Assembly: GCF_009720365.1 (NCBI RefSeq)
Contig: NZ_ML769318.1
Coordinates: forward strand, 271,141-335,140
Direction: 5' to 3'
From: Catellatospora paridis
GTDB taxonomy: Bacteria; Actinomycetota; Actinomycetes; Mycobacteriales; Micromonosporaceae
DNA length: 64,000 bases
Part shown: positions 46,300 through 56,012 of the stretch, piece by piece
Layout of the letters: every line of letters starts with the position of its first letter
Position numbering within the stretch: position 1 is the stretch's first letter
Position numbers and translations under genes: made by a program
The notes under the pieces: model-generated
Seen by the model: only the letters and a program-made list of their open reading frames with translations
Databases searched by the model: none
Told to the model about the DNA's origin: nothing

Positions 46300-46305
46300 C
46301 ATAAT
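46300..46305 (+). promoter_or_regulatory. -10 candidate CATAAT before the transporter ATPase
   Basis: CATAAT differs by one base from TATAAT and lies about 95 nt before the proposed start at 46399. No clear -35 is visible. The 16-nt hairpin GGGGAG-TGCG-CTCCCC (46271-46286) lies just upstream of it. Confidence 0.35.
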
Positions 46306-46398
46306 GAGCGCACACTCGCCCTCGGAAGGCGGAACGTCGCGGCGCCCCGCCGACCGATTCCCTGTTCCGGTGGTGCACCAGACCATCGGAGGCCGGAG

Positions 46399-47981
<1,583 letters not shown>

Positions 47982-47985
<4 letters not shown>

Positions 47986-49385
47986 CGTCGCACGAGCCTC
48001 TCGAGGCGGAACCCGGCACCACCGCCGCGTCGCCCGACAAGAGCCCGGCGCTGCCGGCCCCCGACGTGGACCAGTACCACGTCAACCCGTCGCTGCCTCC
48101 TGTCGATCTCGAAAAGCACCACGACCAGGCGGAGAGGCAGCCGAAGCACCGCGCGCCCGAGGGGGGCAAGCGCTCGTTCGCGCGCACCTTCCGTGAGGAG
48201 CTGTGGGCCGACAACAACTTCACGGTCACCCTGCTGGCGATCTTCCTCGCGCTGGTCTGCGGCGCGGTGCTGATGGTCATCGGCAACGCCGAGGTCCGCG
48301 ACCAGTGGCAGTACCTGCTCTACCAGCCGGGCAAGACGCTGGGCGACACCTGGGCGTTCGTCAGCACCGCGTACACCGACATGTTCAAGGGCGCGGTCGT
48401 CAACCCGGACACGGTGAACCGCTGGTACTGGGACATGACCACCTGGCAGCAGGTCTTCTACCCGATCTCGGAGACGCTGACCAACGCCGCGCCGCTGATC
48501 TTCACGGGCCTCGCGGTGGCGGTGCCGTTCCGCGCGGGCCTGTTCAACATCGGCGGCCAGGGCCAGGCCATCATGGGCGCCATCGGCGGCGGCACGGTCG
48601 GCCTGGCGCTGTCCCTGCCCGCGGTCGTCCAGCTGCCGCTCGGTGTGCTCGCCGGCGCGCTGATCGGTGGCCTCTGGGGTTACCTGGTCGGCATCCTCAA
48701 GGCGCGCACGGGCGCGCACGAGGTCATCCTCACGATCATGCTGAACAACATCGCGTTCCTCTTCCTGGGCTGGTACATCCTGCAGGCCGGGATCAAGGAC
48801 CCGGTCCGGTCGGACGCGATCAGCAAGCCGATCCAGGAGTCCGGCCGCCTGCCGCACCTGATCCCGGACCCGCTGCTGCGGGCCAACTTCGCCATCCTGC
48901 TGGCCGTGGCGGTCGCGGCCGGGGTGGCCTGGCTGCTCAAGCGCGGGCGCTTCGGCTTCGAGCTGCGCGCCGTCGGGCACAACCCGCACGCCGCGGCGAC
49001 GGCCGGCATCAAGGTCGGCACGACCGTGGCGCTGACCATGGCGCTGGCCGGTGCGCTCGCCGGGCTCGGCGGCACCAGCGTCGCGCTGGGCACCGCCCCG
49101 GCGCTGACCGTCGACATGCTCGGGCAGATCGGCTTCAACGGCATCCTGGTCGCGCTGCTCGGCCGGGTCCGGCCGTGGGGTGTGGTCGGCGCCGGGCTGC
49201 TGTTCGGCGCGCTCCAGGCGGGCGGCAACGCGATGCAGACCTTCTCCGGCGTGTCGGTGGAGCTGGTCGGCGTCATCCAGGCACTTATCGTGCTCTTCGT
49301 CGCCGCTCCGGCACTGGTGAAGGCGATCTACAGGCTGCGCAGGTCGCCGGCTGCGGCCGCGCAGGCCGGATTGGCGAAGGGGTGA
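47982..49385 (+). CDS. nucleoside ABC transporter permease 1
   Basis: Branched-chain-amino-acid/sugar-type permease (BPD_transp_2 fold), 467 residues. A hydrophilic N-terminus of ~75 residues precedes the first helix ([20 protein letters not shown]). Core motifs are [20 protein letters not shown] and [18 protein letters not shown], the conserved contact loop for the ATPase. The match to YufP-type permeases of BMP systems is clear. ATG 47982 overlaps the ATPase stop, and the stop overlaps permease 2 (GTGA). Confidence 0.93.
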
Positions 49386-50656
49386 ACGTGACTACCTCCA
49401 CGATGGACGTCGAGCTGGCGGTGCCGGAGGCGTACTGGACCCGCACCCGCAAGACCGGCGCGGTGATGATCTTCCTGGGCCTGCTGGCCACGATCGTGTT
49501 CGGCGCGCTGGCCGGCTCCGGGAACGCGCGGTTCACGCTCGGCGAGAACGTGTCCGGCGCCGGGTTCGACATCCCCGGCACCGCCGGCGCGATCATCTTC
49601 GGACTCCTCGCCCTTGCGGCCGGCGTGGCGCTGCTGGTCACCGGCAGGCACTTCGGCCTGCTGACCGGCGTCGCCCTGATGGCCTTCATCATCTCGGCGC
49701 TGTGCTGGCAGATGTCGGTGTCGCCGGTGTCGCACACGATGCCCCTGGGCTTCATCGCCGCGGCCACCTTCACCGCCGCCATCCCGCTGATCTTCGGCTC
49801 GCTCGGCGGCGTGCTCTGCGAGCGCAGCGGCGTGGTCAACGTGGCCATCGAGGGGCAGCTGCTCACCGGCGCCTTCTTCGGCGCCCTGTTCGGCACGCTC
49901 ACCGGCAACTTCTGGCTCGGCCTGCTGGCCGCGGCGATCGGCGGCGCGCTGCTGTCGGCGATCCTGGCCGTGTTCGCCATCAAGTACCTGGTCGACCAGG
50001 TGGTCGTGGGCATCGTGCTGAACGTGTTCGCGGGCGGGCTCACCGCGTTCTTCTACGAGCAGGTGATGCGGCCGGACACGGACGGGTACAACTTCCCCGG
50101 GCGCGTGCCGAGCTGGCCGATCCCCGGACTCGTCGACATCCCGATTCTGGGACCGGCGCTGTTCAACGGCAACATCTTCAGCTACGGCTCGCTGCTCGCG
50201 GTGGCCGTCGTGACGATCGCGCTGTTCCGCACCCGCTGGGGTCTGCGCACCCGGGCGGTCGGTGAGCACCCGGCCGCGGCGGACACCGTCGGCATCCGGG
50301 TGCTCGGCCTGCGGTACACGAACGTGCTGATCGCCGGCCTGGTGGCCGGGTTCGGCGGCGCGTACTTCTCGATGCTGTCGACCACCGGCTTCAGCAAGTA
50401 CATGGTCAGCGGCGCGGGCTTCATCGCGCTGGCCGCCATGATCTTCGGCCGGTGGCACCCGGTCGGGGCGTTCTTCGCCTCGCTGTTCTTCGGCTTCTTC
50501 GGCGCGCTGACCGGGTTCCTGAACAGCATCGGCAGCCCGATTCCGAGCCAGTTCCTCAGCATGCTGCCGTACGTCGCGACGATCTTCGCGGTGGCCGGGC
50601 TGGTGGGACGCGTCCGCGCGCCCGCGGCCGACGGCAAGCCCTACGTCAAGGGCTGA
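49382..50656 (+). CDS. nucleoside ABC transporter permease 2
   Basis: Second permease, 424 residues (YufQ-like). Helices start at about residue 27. Core motifs are GVLCERSGVVNVAIEGQLL and the loop TRAVGEHPAAADTVGIRVLG. There are about ten predicted helices; compared with YufQ, it has an extra N-terminal segment of ~115 residues with three helices. GTG 49382 overlaps the preceding stop. The C-terminus is short and soluble (RVRAPAADGKPYVKG). Confidence 0.93.
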   Translation: MNVTTSTMDVELAVPEAYWTRTRKTGAVMIFLGLLATIVFGALAGSGNARFTLGENVSGAGFDIPGTAGAIIFGLLALAAGVALLVTGRHFGLLTGVALMAFIISALCWQMSVSPVSHTMPLGFIAAATFTAAIPLIFGSLGGVLCERSGVVNVAIEGQLLTGAFFGALFGTLTGNFWLGLLAAAIGGALLSAILAVFAIKYLVDQVVVGIVLNVFAGGLTAFFYEQVMRPDTDGYNFPGRVPSWPIPGLVDIPILGPALFNGNIFSYGSLLAVAVVTIALFRTRWGLRTRAVGEHPAAADTVGIRVLGLRYTNVLIAGLVAGFGGAYFSMLSTTGFSKYMVSGAGFIALAAMIFGRWHPVGAFFASLFFGFFGALTGFLNSIGSPIPSQFLSMLPYVATIFAVAGLVGRVRAPAADGKPYVKG

Positions 50657-50736
50657 CGGCTAGGCTGGATGGTCCGATCTTGCGTGGCGCCCGGCCGGGC
50701 GCCACGCCGGTCGGGCGAACGTGGAAAGGGGCCGTG

Positions 50737-51159
50737 ATGGACGTCGACTGGGAGATGCTGCGCGAAGAGGCGGTGCGGGTGATGCACCGCGCCTACGCGC
50801 CCTACTCGAAGTTCCCGGTGGGAGCCGCGGGGCTGGTCGACGACGGCCGCGTCGTGGTCGGCTGCAACGTCGAGAACGCCGCGTACGGGGTGGTGCTGTG
50901 CGCCGAGTGCGGCATGGTGTCCCAGCTGCACGCCACCGGTGGCGGCAAGCTGGTCGCGATGGCCTGCGTGAACGCCTCCGGCGATCCGCTGCTGCCCTGC
51001 GGGCGCTGCCGCCAGCTGCTGTGGGAGCAGGGCGGCCCGCGGATGCTGGTGGACGCCGACGGCGGCCCGCTGACCATGGCGGAGCTGCTGCCGCACGGGT
51101 TCGGCCTCGCCGAACTGGAAGCTGTCGACGGTTATGCAGTGAACGAGGAGAAGGCATGA
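50737..51159 (+). CDS. cdd: cytidine deaminase
   Basis: Homotetrameric-type cytidine deaminase of 140 residues, which converts (deoxy)cytidine to (deoxy)uridine. The zinc site is complete: CAECG (with the catalytic Glu in the CAE motif) and PCGRCRQ. CNVENAAYG is the substrate-binding loop. ATG 50737 has GGAAAGGG 6 nt upstream. The stop overlaps the deoA start (ATGA). Confidence 0.96.
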   Translation: MDVDWEMLREEAVRVMHRAYAPYSKFPVGAAGLVDDGRVVVGCNVENAAYGVVLCAECGMVSQLHATGGGKLVAMACVNASGDPLLPCGRCRQLLWEQGGPRMLVDADGGPLTMAELLPHGFGLAELEAVDGYAVNEEKA

Positions 51160-52433
51160 GTTTCGCGGCTGTCGACGTCATCCGGGTCAAGCGGGACGGC
51201 GGTGTGCTCAGCGAGGAGCAGATCGACTGGGTCGTCGACGCGTACACCCGGGGCCATGTCGCCGACGAGCAGATGTCGGCGCTGGCCATGGCGATCCTGC
51301 TGCGCGGCATGACCGACGCGGAGATCGCCCGGTGGACCGCCGCGATGATCGCCTCCGGCGAGCGGCTGGACCTGTCCAAGGTGGCCCGCCCGACGGTGGA
51401 CAAGCACTCGACCGGCGGTGTCGGCGACAAGATCACTCTGCCGCTGACCCCGCTCGTGGCGGCCTGCGGTGCGGCGGTGCCCCAGCTGTCCGGCCGCGGG
51501 CTCGGGCACACCGGCGGCACCCTGGACAAGCTGGAGTCGATCCCCGGCTGGCGGGCCGCGCTCAGCAACGAGGAGTTCATCTCGCAGCTGCGCGACGTCG
51601 GCGCGGTGATCTGCCAGGCGGGCGAGGGCCTCGCCCCGGCCGACCGCAAGCTGTACGCGCTGCGTGACGTCACCGGGACCGTCGAGGCGATCCCGCTGAT
51701 CGCCAGCTCGATCATGAGCAAGAAGATCGCCGAGGGCACCGGCGCGCTGGTGCTGGACGTAAAGGTCGGCACGGGCGCGTTCATGAAGTCGGTCGACGAC
51801 GCCCGGGAGCTGGCCCGCCAGATGGTGGAGCTGGGCCGGGCGCACGGCGTCGACACCGTCGCGCTGCTCACCGACATGAACACCCCGCTCGGCCGGACCG
51901 TCGGCAACGCGGTCGAGGTGCAGGAGTCGCTGGACGTGCTGGCCGGCGGCGGCCCCGCCGACGTGGTCGAACTGACCCTGGCACTGGCCCGCGAGATGCT
52001 GTCCGCGGCCGGGCTGTCCGACGTCGACCCCGCCGACGCGCTGCACGACGGCCGCGCCATGGACTCCTGGCGGGCGATGATCCGCGCCCAGGGCGGCGAC
52101 CCGGACGCGCCGCTGCCCGTGGCCAACGAGATCGAGCAGATCCGGGCGGAGCGCTCCGGGATCGTGGCGTCGGTCGACGCGCTCGGCATCGGCCTGGCCG
52201 CCTGGCGGCTCGGGGCCGGCCGGGCCCGCAAGGAGGACCCGGTCAGCGCCGCCGCCGGCGTCGTGCTGCACAAGCGCCCCGGTGACCGGGTCGCCGCCGG
52301 CGAGGTGCTGTACGAGCTGCGTACCGACGACCCGTCCCGGCTGCCGGTGGCCCGCGTCGACGCCGCGTCGGCCGTGGTGGTCGGGGACGGGCCCGCGCCC
52401 GTACGCCCGCTGATCATCGATCGGATCGGATGA
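51156..52433 (+). CDS. deoA: thymidine/pyrimidine-nucleoside phosphorylase
   Basis: Class II nucleoside phosphorylase of 425 residues, which cleaves thymidine (and often uridine) to base and (deoxy)ribose-1-phosphate. The family signature SGRGLGHTGGTLDKLE is complete, and the phosphate site KHSTGGVGDK is present. The C-terminal alpha/beta PYNP domain has HKRPGDRVAAGEVLYEL. The length is normal. It is coupled to cdd upstream, and the next gene starts 4 nt downstream. Confidence 0.96.
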   Translation: MSFAAVDVIRVKRDGGVLSEEQIDWVVDAYTRGHVADEQMSALAMAILLRGMTDAEIARWTAAMIASGERLDLSKVARPTVDKHSTGGVGDKITLPLTPLVAACGAAVPQLSGRGLGHTGGTLDKLESIPGWRAALSNEEFISQLRDVGAVICQAGEGLAPADRKLYALRDVTGTVEAIPLIASSIMSKKIAEGTGALVLDVKVGTGAFMKSVDDARELARQMVELGRAHGVDTVALLTDMNTPLGRTVGNAVEVQESLDVLAGGGPADVVELTLALAREMLSAAGLSDVDPADALHDGRAMDSWRAMIRAQGGDPDAPLPVANEIEQIRAERSGIVASVDALGIGLAAWRLGAGRARKEDPVSAAAGVVLHKRPGDRVAAGEVLYELRTDDPSRLPVARVDAASAVVVGDGPAPVRPLIIDRIG

Positions 52434-52437
52434 TCTC

Positions 52438-53115
52438 GTGGCACTGCCCGCACCGGACCCCCTCGCCGTGCGTGCCGCCAGCTTCCAGGAGCTGACGCGG
52501 CTGGGCGTCCCGCTGCCACCGGACACCTACCCGCTGGTATGGGAACCGGGGGACACCGTCGAGCTGCGTCCCACGGGCGAGCTGGAAGCCCGCGCGGCCA
52601 TCCTGCACGTGGCGATGGAGCGCGTCTTCGGCATGCCGCCGGCGGAGGCGGAGAAGTGGCTCGACGCCAACGCCCTCATCCCCGACGTGACCGAGCCGGA
52701 GTGGGCGTGGATCGTCGACGAGCTGGGCGACCGGCAGTCGTTCGTGCTGCACCTCGACGCGCTCGCGGGCATCTGCTGGGTGCTCGGCGTCATCAAGACC
52801 CTCGACCCGCTGCTGGTGCCGCCGCGGTTCATGGAGTCGCTGCCCGATCTGCACGCGGGCGAGACGTTCGGCGCCTGGCAGGCCCGCATCCTGGCGGCGC
52901 CGCGCGACCCCACGGTCGTCGCGGCCGCGCTCGACCTGCACTACTGCCTCGACTGGTCGTTCCAGGAGCTGGAACAGCAGGGGCTGCCGGTGCCCGGCGA
53001 GCTGAACGCCAACGCGATCGGCCAGCGCCGCTGGGCGCTGGAGTGGTCGTCGGTGTTCCTGGGCGAGTTCCACGACCCGCCGGGCGGCTGGGAAGAGGTC
53101 GACCTGTCGGTCTGA
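52438..53115 (+). CDS. DUF4272-like hypothetical protein
   Basis: 225-residue soluble protein resembling the DUF4272 family, with moderate confidence: a charged RAAILHVAMERVFG segment, then HLDALAGICWVLGVIKTLDP and the C-terminal ELNANAIGQRRWALEWSSVF. No catalytic motif is recognised. GTG 52438 lies 4 nt after deoA, so it is part of the nucleoside-catabolic operon. A Trp/Leu-rich alpha-helical fold seems likely. A role in nucleoside metabolism is inference from position only. Confidence 0.7.
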   Translation: MALPAPDPLAVRAASFQELTRLGVPLPPDTYPLVWEPGDTVELRPTGELEARAAILHVAMERVFGMPPAEAEKWLDANALIPDVTEPEWAWIVDELGDRQSFVLHLDALAGICWVLGVIKTLDPLLVPPRFMESLPDLHAGETFGAWQARILAAPRDPTVVAAALDLHYCLDWSFQELEQQGLPVPGELNANAIGQRRWALEWSSVFLGEFHDPPGGWEEVDLSV

Positions 53116-53150
53116 CGGCCGGGCCGGTCCGATGGTCCGGCGGCGGGGAG

Positions 53151-53213
53151 AGATCGTTGTTTCGTGTCGGAAGGTGCGGTGGGACCGCAGGTTTCGACAC
53201 CAGGCAGCGATCA
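53151..53213. repeat. palindrome family III, copy 2
   Basis: Aligns with 44302-44365: same 5' end AGATCG-TGTT-CGTGTC, an inner TGCGGT-GGG-ACCGCA hairpin and the 3' end CAGCGATC. The outer stem here has several mismatches. It lies between convergent genes. Confidence 0.7.
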
Positions 53214-53251
53214 TGGAGCGGTGACGCCGCGGCGGACAGGCGGACAGGCGG

Positions 53252-54094
53252 TCAGCGGGGGCGGTAGGTTCCGATGCGGACGGACGCGGTGCAGGTCACG
53301 GCGGCTGTGGCACGGGCCCGTTCGTGGAAGGCGTTGGGGCCCATGGCGATCAGGTCGGCGGCCTCGGCGGCGGTGAGGTCGAGCTGCCATTCCAGGAGCT
53401 GCTCGCCTGCGGGCGTGAAGTCGCGCAGCTCCTCGGCGAGGCGTTCGGCTTTGGACGGATGTACCGCGAGCAGGCCGAGCTGTTCGCGCAGCTCCGCGAG
53501 GTGGCGTTCGGTCGGGGTGACCACCGCCAGCAGGCCGCCCGGTTTCAGCACCCGGTGCATCTGCGCGCCGTTGCGCGGGGCGAAGATGTTGAGCAGCAGG
53601 TCGACGCTGCCGTCGGCGAGCGGCAGGGTGCCCCAGGTGTCGGCGAGCACCGCCCCGGCCCGCGGGTGCGCCTTCGCCGCGCGCCGCAGCGCCGCCTTGC
53701 TCACGTCGAACGCCAGCCCTTCGGCCGCCGGCCAGGCGTCCAGCACCGCGGCCAGGTAATACCCCGTCCCCGCCCCCAGATCCACCACCAGCGGTGGGTG
53801 GCTGCGCTGATCATGAGGTTGTGGCCGCGACACGCCGTCGAACCGTGCCAAAAGTTCATGATCAACCAGGTGGGTGAGGGCGGTGGCGAGGGGGAGGTAG
53901 TGGTCGGCGGAGAGGAAGGCGGTGCGGGCGGCGACCATGGCGGGGGTGTCGCCTTCGGGGAGCCTGCGGCCGGTGGCGAGGTGGACGTAGCCGTGCTTGT
54001 TGCGGTCGAAGGTGTGGTTGCGGGGGCAGTGGAGGGTGGTGGGCGTGAGGGACAGGGGGGCGGCGCAGACGGGGCAGCGCAGCGCGTCAGTCAT
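53252..54094 (-). CDS. RlmA-type 23S rRNA (guanine-N1) methyltransferase with in-frame repeat insertion
   Basis: 280-residue SAM-dependent methyltransferase of the RlmA/TlrB family, which methylates a guanine in helix 35 of 23S rRNA. The zinc knuckle CPVCAAPL through [14 protein letters not shown] and the SAM-binding [24 protein letters not shown] and [17 protein letters not shown] are typical. Between ALTHLVD and PPLVVDLG there is about 15 residues more than in E. coli RlmA. That segment is encoded by a palindromic repeat (53804-53866). ATG 54094 opens the zinc domain. The gene diverges from add by a 34-bp gap. A macrolide-resistance TlrB role is possible but not indicated. Confidence 0.9.
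   Translation of the reverse strand: MTDALRCPVCAAPLSLTPTTLHCPRNHTFDRNKHGYVHLATGRRLPEGDTPAMVAARTAFLSADHYLPLATALTHLVDHELLARFDGVSRPQPHDQRSHPPLVVDLGAGTGYYLAAVLDAWPAAEGLAFDVSKAALRRAAKAHPRAGAVLADTWGTLPLADGSVDLLLNIFAPRNGAQMHRVLKPGGLLAVVTPTERHLAELREQLGLLAVHPSKAERLAEELRDFTPAGEQLLEWQLDLTAAEAADLIAMGPNAFHERARATAAVTCTASVRIGTYRPR
53804..53866. repeat. palindrome family II, copy inside rlmA
   Basis: Reverse complement matches 41266-41328 at 56 of 63 bases. It lies wholly within the rlmA frame, is 63 nt long (21 codons) and has no stop in that frame. It encodes [15 protein letters not shown] where the intergenic copy would encode ARLDGVSSPQLHDQR. Confidence 0.85.
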
Positions 54095-54115
54095 CTCGGC
54101 GGTGAGCACACCGAA

Positions 54116-54121
54116 TATCTT
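54116..54121 (+). promoter_or_regulatory. -10 box TATCTT before add
   Basis: TATCTT ends 7 nt before GTG 54129, supporting a leaderless add transcript and that start over GTG 54123. Confidence 0.5.
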
Positions 54122-54128
54122 GGTGCAT

Positions 54129-55196
54129 GTGACTCCGACCTATGACGAGATCGTGAAGGCTCCCAAGGCGCTGCTGCACGACCACCTCGACGGCGGCCTG
54201 CGCCCGGCCACCATCGTCGAGCTGGCCGCCGAGATCGGGCACGAGCTGCCCGCCACCGATCCGGGGGAGCTGGGTGAGTGGTTCGTCTCCGCGGCCGACA
54301 GCGGCTCGCTGGAGCGCTACCTGGAGACGTTCTCGCACACCGTGGCGGTCATGCAGACCGCGCCGGCGCTGCGCCGGGTGGCCCGCGAGTGCGCGCTGGA
54401 CCTGGCCGCCGACGGCGTCGTGTACGCCGAGGTGCGGTACGCGCCCGAGCAGCACCTCACCGCCGGGCTGACGCTGCCGGAGGTGGTCGAGGCGGTGCTG
54501 GCCGGGTTCGCCGAGGGCAGCGAGCAGGCGGCCGCGGCGGGCACCCCGATCCGGATCGGAACGCTGCTCACCGCGATGCGGCACGCCGCCCGCTCGATGG
54601 AGATCGCCGAGCTGTCCACGGCGTACCGCGACGCGGGCGTGGTCGGCTTCGACATCGCCGGGGCGGAGGCCGGCTACCCGCCCACCCGGCACCTGGACGC
54701 GTTCGAGTACCTCCAGCGGGAGAACTTCCACTTCACCATCCACGCGGGCGAGGCGTTCGGGCTGCCCTCGATCTGGCAGGCGCTGCAGTGGTGCGGGGCC
54801 GACCGGCTGGGCCACGGCGTACGCATCGTCGACGACATCGAGCCGGGCACCGGCACGCTCGGCAGGCTGGCCGGGTACGTGCGGGACAAGCGGGTGCCGC
54901 TGGAGCTGTGCCCGTCCTCGAACGTGCAGACCGGCGCGGCCGCCTCGATCGCGGAGCACCCGATCGGGCTACTGCGCGACCTGCGCTTCCGGGTGACTGT
55001 CAACACCGACAACCGGCTGATGAGCGGCACCTCGATGTCACGGGAGATGGCGCTGCTGGTGGAGGCGTTCGGCTGGGGCTGGGCGGAGCTGCAGTGGTTC
55101 ACCATCAACGCGATGAAGAGCGCGTTCATCCCGTTCGACGAGCGGCTCTCGATCATCAACGAGGTGATCAAACCGGCTTACGCGAAGCTGCTGTGA
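54129..55196 (+). CDS. add: adenosine deaminase
   Basis: Zinc-dependent adenosine deaminase of 355 residues, converting (deoxy)adenosine to (deoxy)inosine. Motifs are [12 protein letters not shown], where the first His of the pair is at the usual position (HxH), [14 protein letters not shown], with the catalytic Glu, DRLGHG, and [13 protein letters not shown] with the final Asp residues. GTG 54129 is set by the -10 box. The 3' end overlaps the convergent uridine-kinase-like gene by 29 nt. Confidence 0.95.
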   Translation: MTPTYDEIVKAPKALLHDHLDGGLRPATIVELAAEIGHELPATDPGELGEWFVSAADSGSLERYLETFSHTVAVMQTAPALRRVARECALDLAADGVVYAEVRYAPEQHLTAGLTLPEVVEAVLAGFAEGSEQAAAAGTPIRIGTLLTAMRHAARSMEIAELSTAYRDAGVVGFDIAGAEAGYPPTRHLDAFEYLQRENFHFTIHAGEAFGLPSIWQALQWCGADRLGHGVRIVDDIEPGTGTLGRLAGYVRDKRVPLELCPSSNVQTGAAASIAEHPIGLLRDLRFRVTVNTDNRLMSGTSMSREMALLVEAFGWGWAELQWFTINAMKSAFIPFDERLSIINEVIKPAYAKLL

Positions 55197-55779
55197 CCAG
55201 CAGCCGCGCGCGGCGTTGCAGCGCCGCGGCGGTGGTGGGCCGGCAGCCCAGCTCGCACTGCCGGCCCAGGACCAGGGGATCCTCCCGCCACAGGCGCAGC
55301 CCGCGGCGTACCAGGACCATGGGCGGCTTGCGGTGCTCGGCCAGGTCGCGCACCAGCCGCCGGGCGAAGGTGACGGTGCGCGGGCGGTGCAGCGCGAGGG
55401 CGTCCGCCAGCACGCCGGCCCGCGCGCAGGCGGCGACGAGCTCGGCCGCGAAGATGCCCTCGGCGATGAACAGGGGCGCGCCCTCCAGCCGGAACGGCCG
55501 GTCGCCGATCCGGGCACTGCGGCTGATGTCGTACACGGGCACCTGGGTGTGGCCCGTCTGTGCCAATTGTGTGACCGCAGTCATAGCCGCGTCCAGGTCC
55601 CAGGAAAAAGGGGACTCCCAGTCGACCATCTCGTTCACTCGGGGGAGTGTCGGGTCGGATCCTTCCTTGTAAAAATCATCGAGGCACAGGACCGGTAACC
55701 CGGTTTGATGCGCTACGTACGATTTGCCCGATCCAGACGGACCGGCAAGAAGGATAACTCGGGCGCTTTGGACACTCAC
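55168..55779 (-). CDS. uridine kinase-like P-loop protein
   Basis: P-loop kinase-like protein of 203 residues. Walker A is [11 protein letters not shown], and [16 protein letters not shown] with [10 protein letters not shown] resembles the uridine kinase substrate region. The C-terminal part is Arg-rich. Membership of the uridine kinase family is plausible given the neighbouring cdd, deoA and add genes, but the nucleoside specificity is not proven. GTG 55779 has GGAG about 9-10 nt upstream. Its last 29 nt overlap add tail to tail. Confidence 0.8.
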   Translation of the reverse strand: MSVQSARVILLAGPSGSGKSYVAHQTGLPVLCLDDFYKEGSDPTLPRVNEMVDWESPFSWDLDAAMTAVTQLAQTGHTQVPVYDISRSARIGDRPFRLEGAPLFIAEGIFAAELVAACARAGVLADALALHRPRTVTFARRLVRDLAEHRKPPMVLVRRGLRLWREDPLVLGRQCELGCRPTTAAALQRRARLLVTAASRKPV

Positions 55780-56012
55780 CGTGCGTGACTCCAAGGAAAC
55801 TACGGGCTGAACTGTGCGGTTGGCCTGCAAGAGCATCCCATCCGGTGTCGGATTCCGGGCAGCCTGGGCTTTCCTCTTTTCACTGGGCGTGATGGAATCT
55901 CGGGGGTCCGTCCCTAGCTCGCCGGGACGGGCTGTGTACGGTGCCCGGCGCGACCCCCGCGCCCATCCGCACTCGCGGATCTCGATGGTGGTACCGACAG
56001 GAGGGCGGTGAC

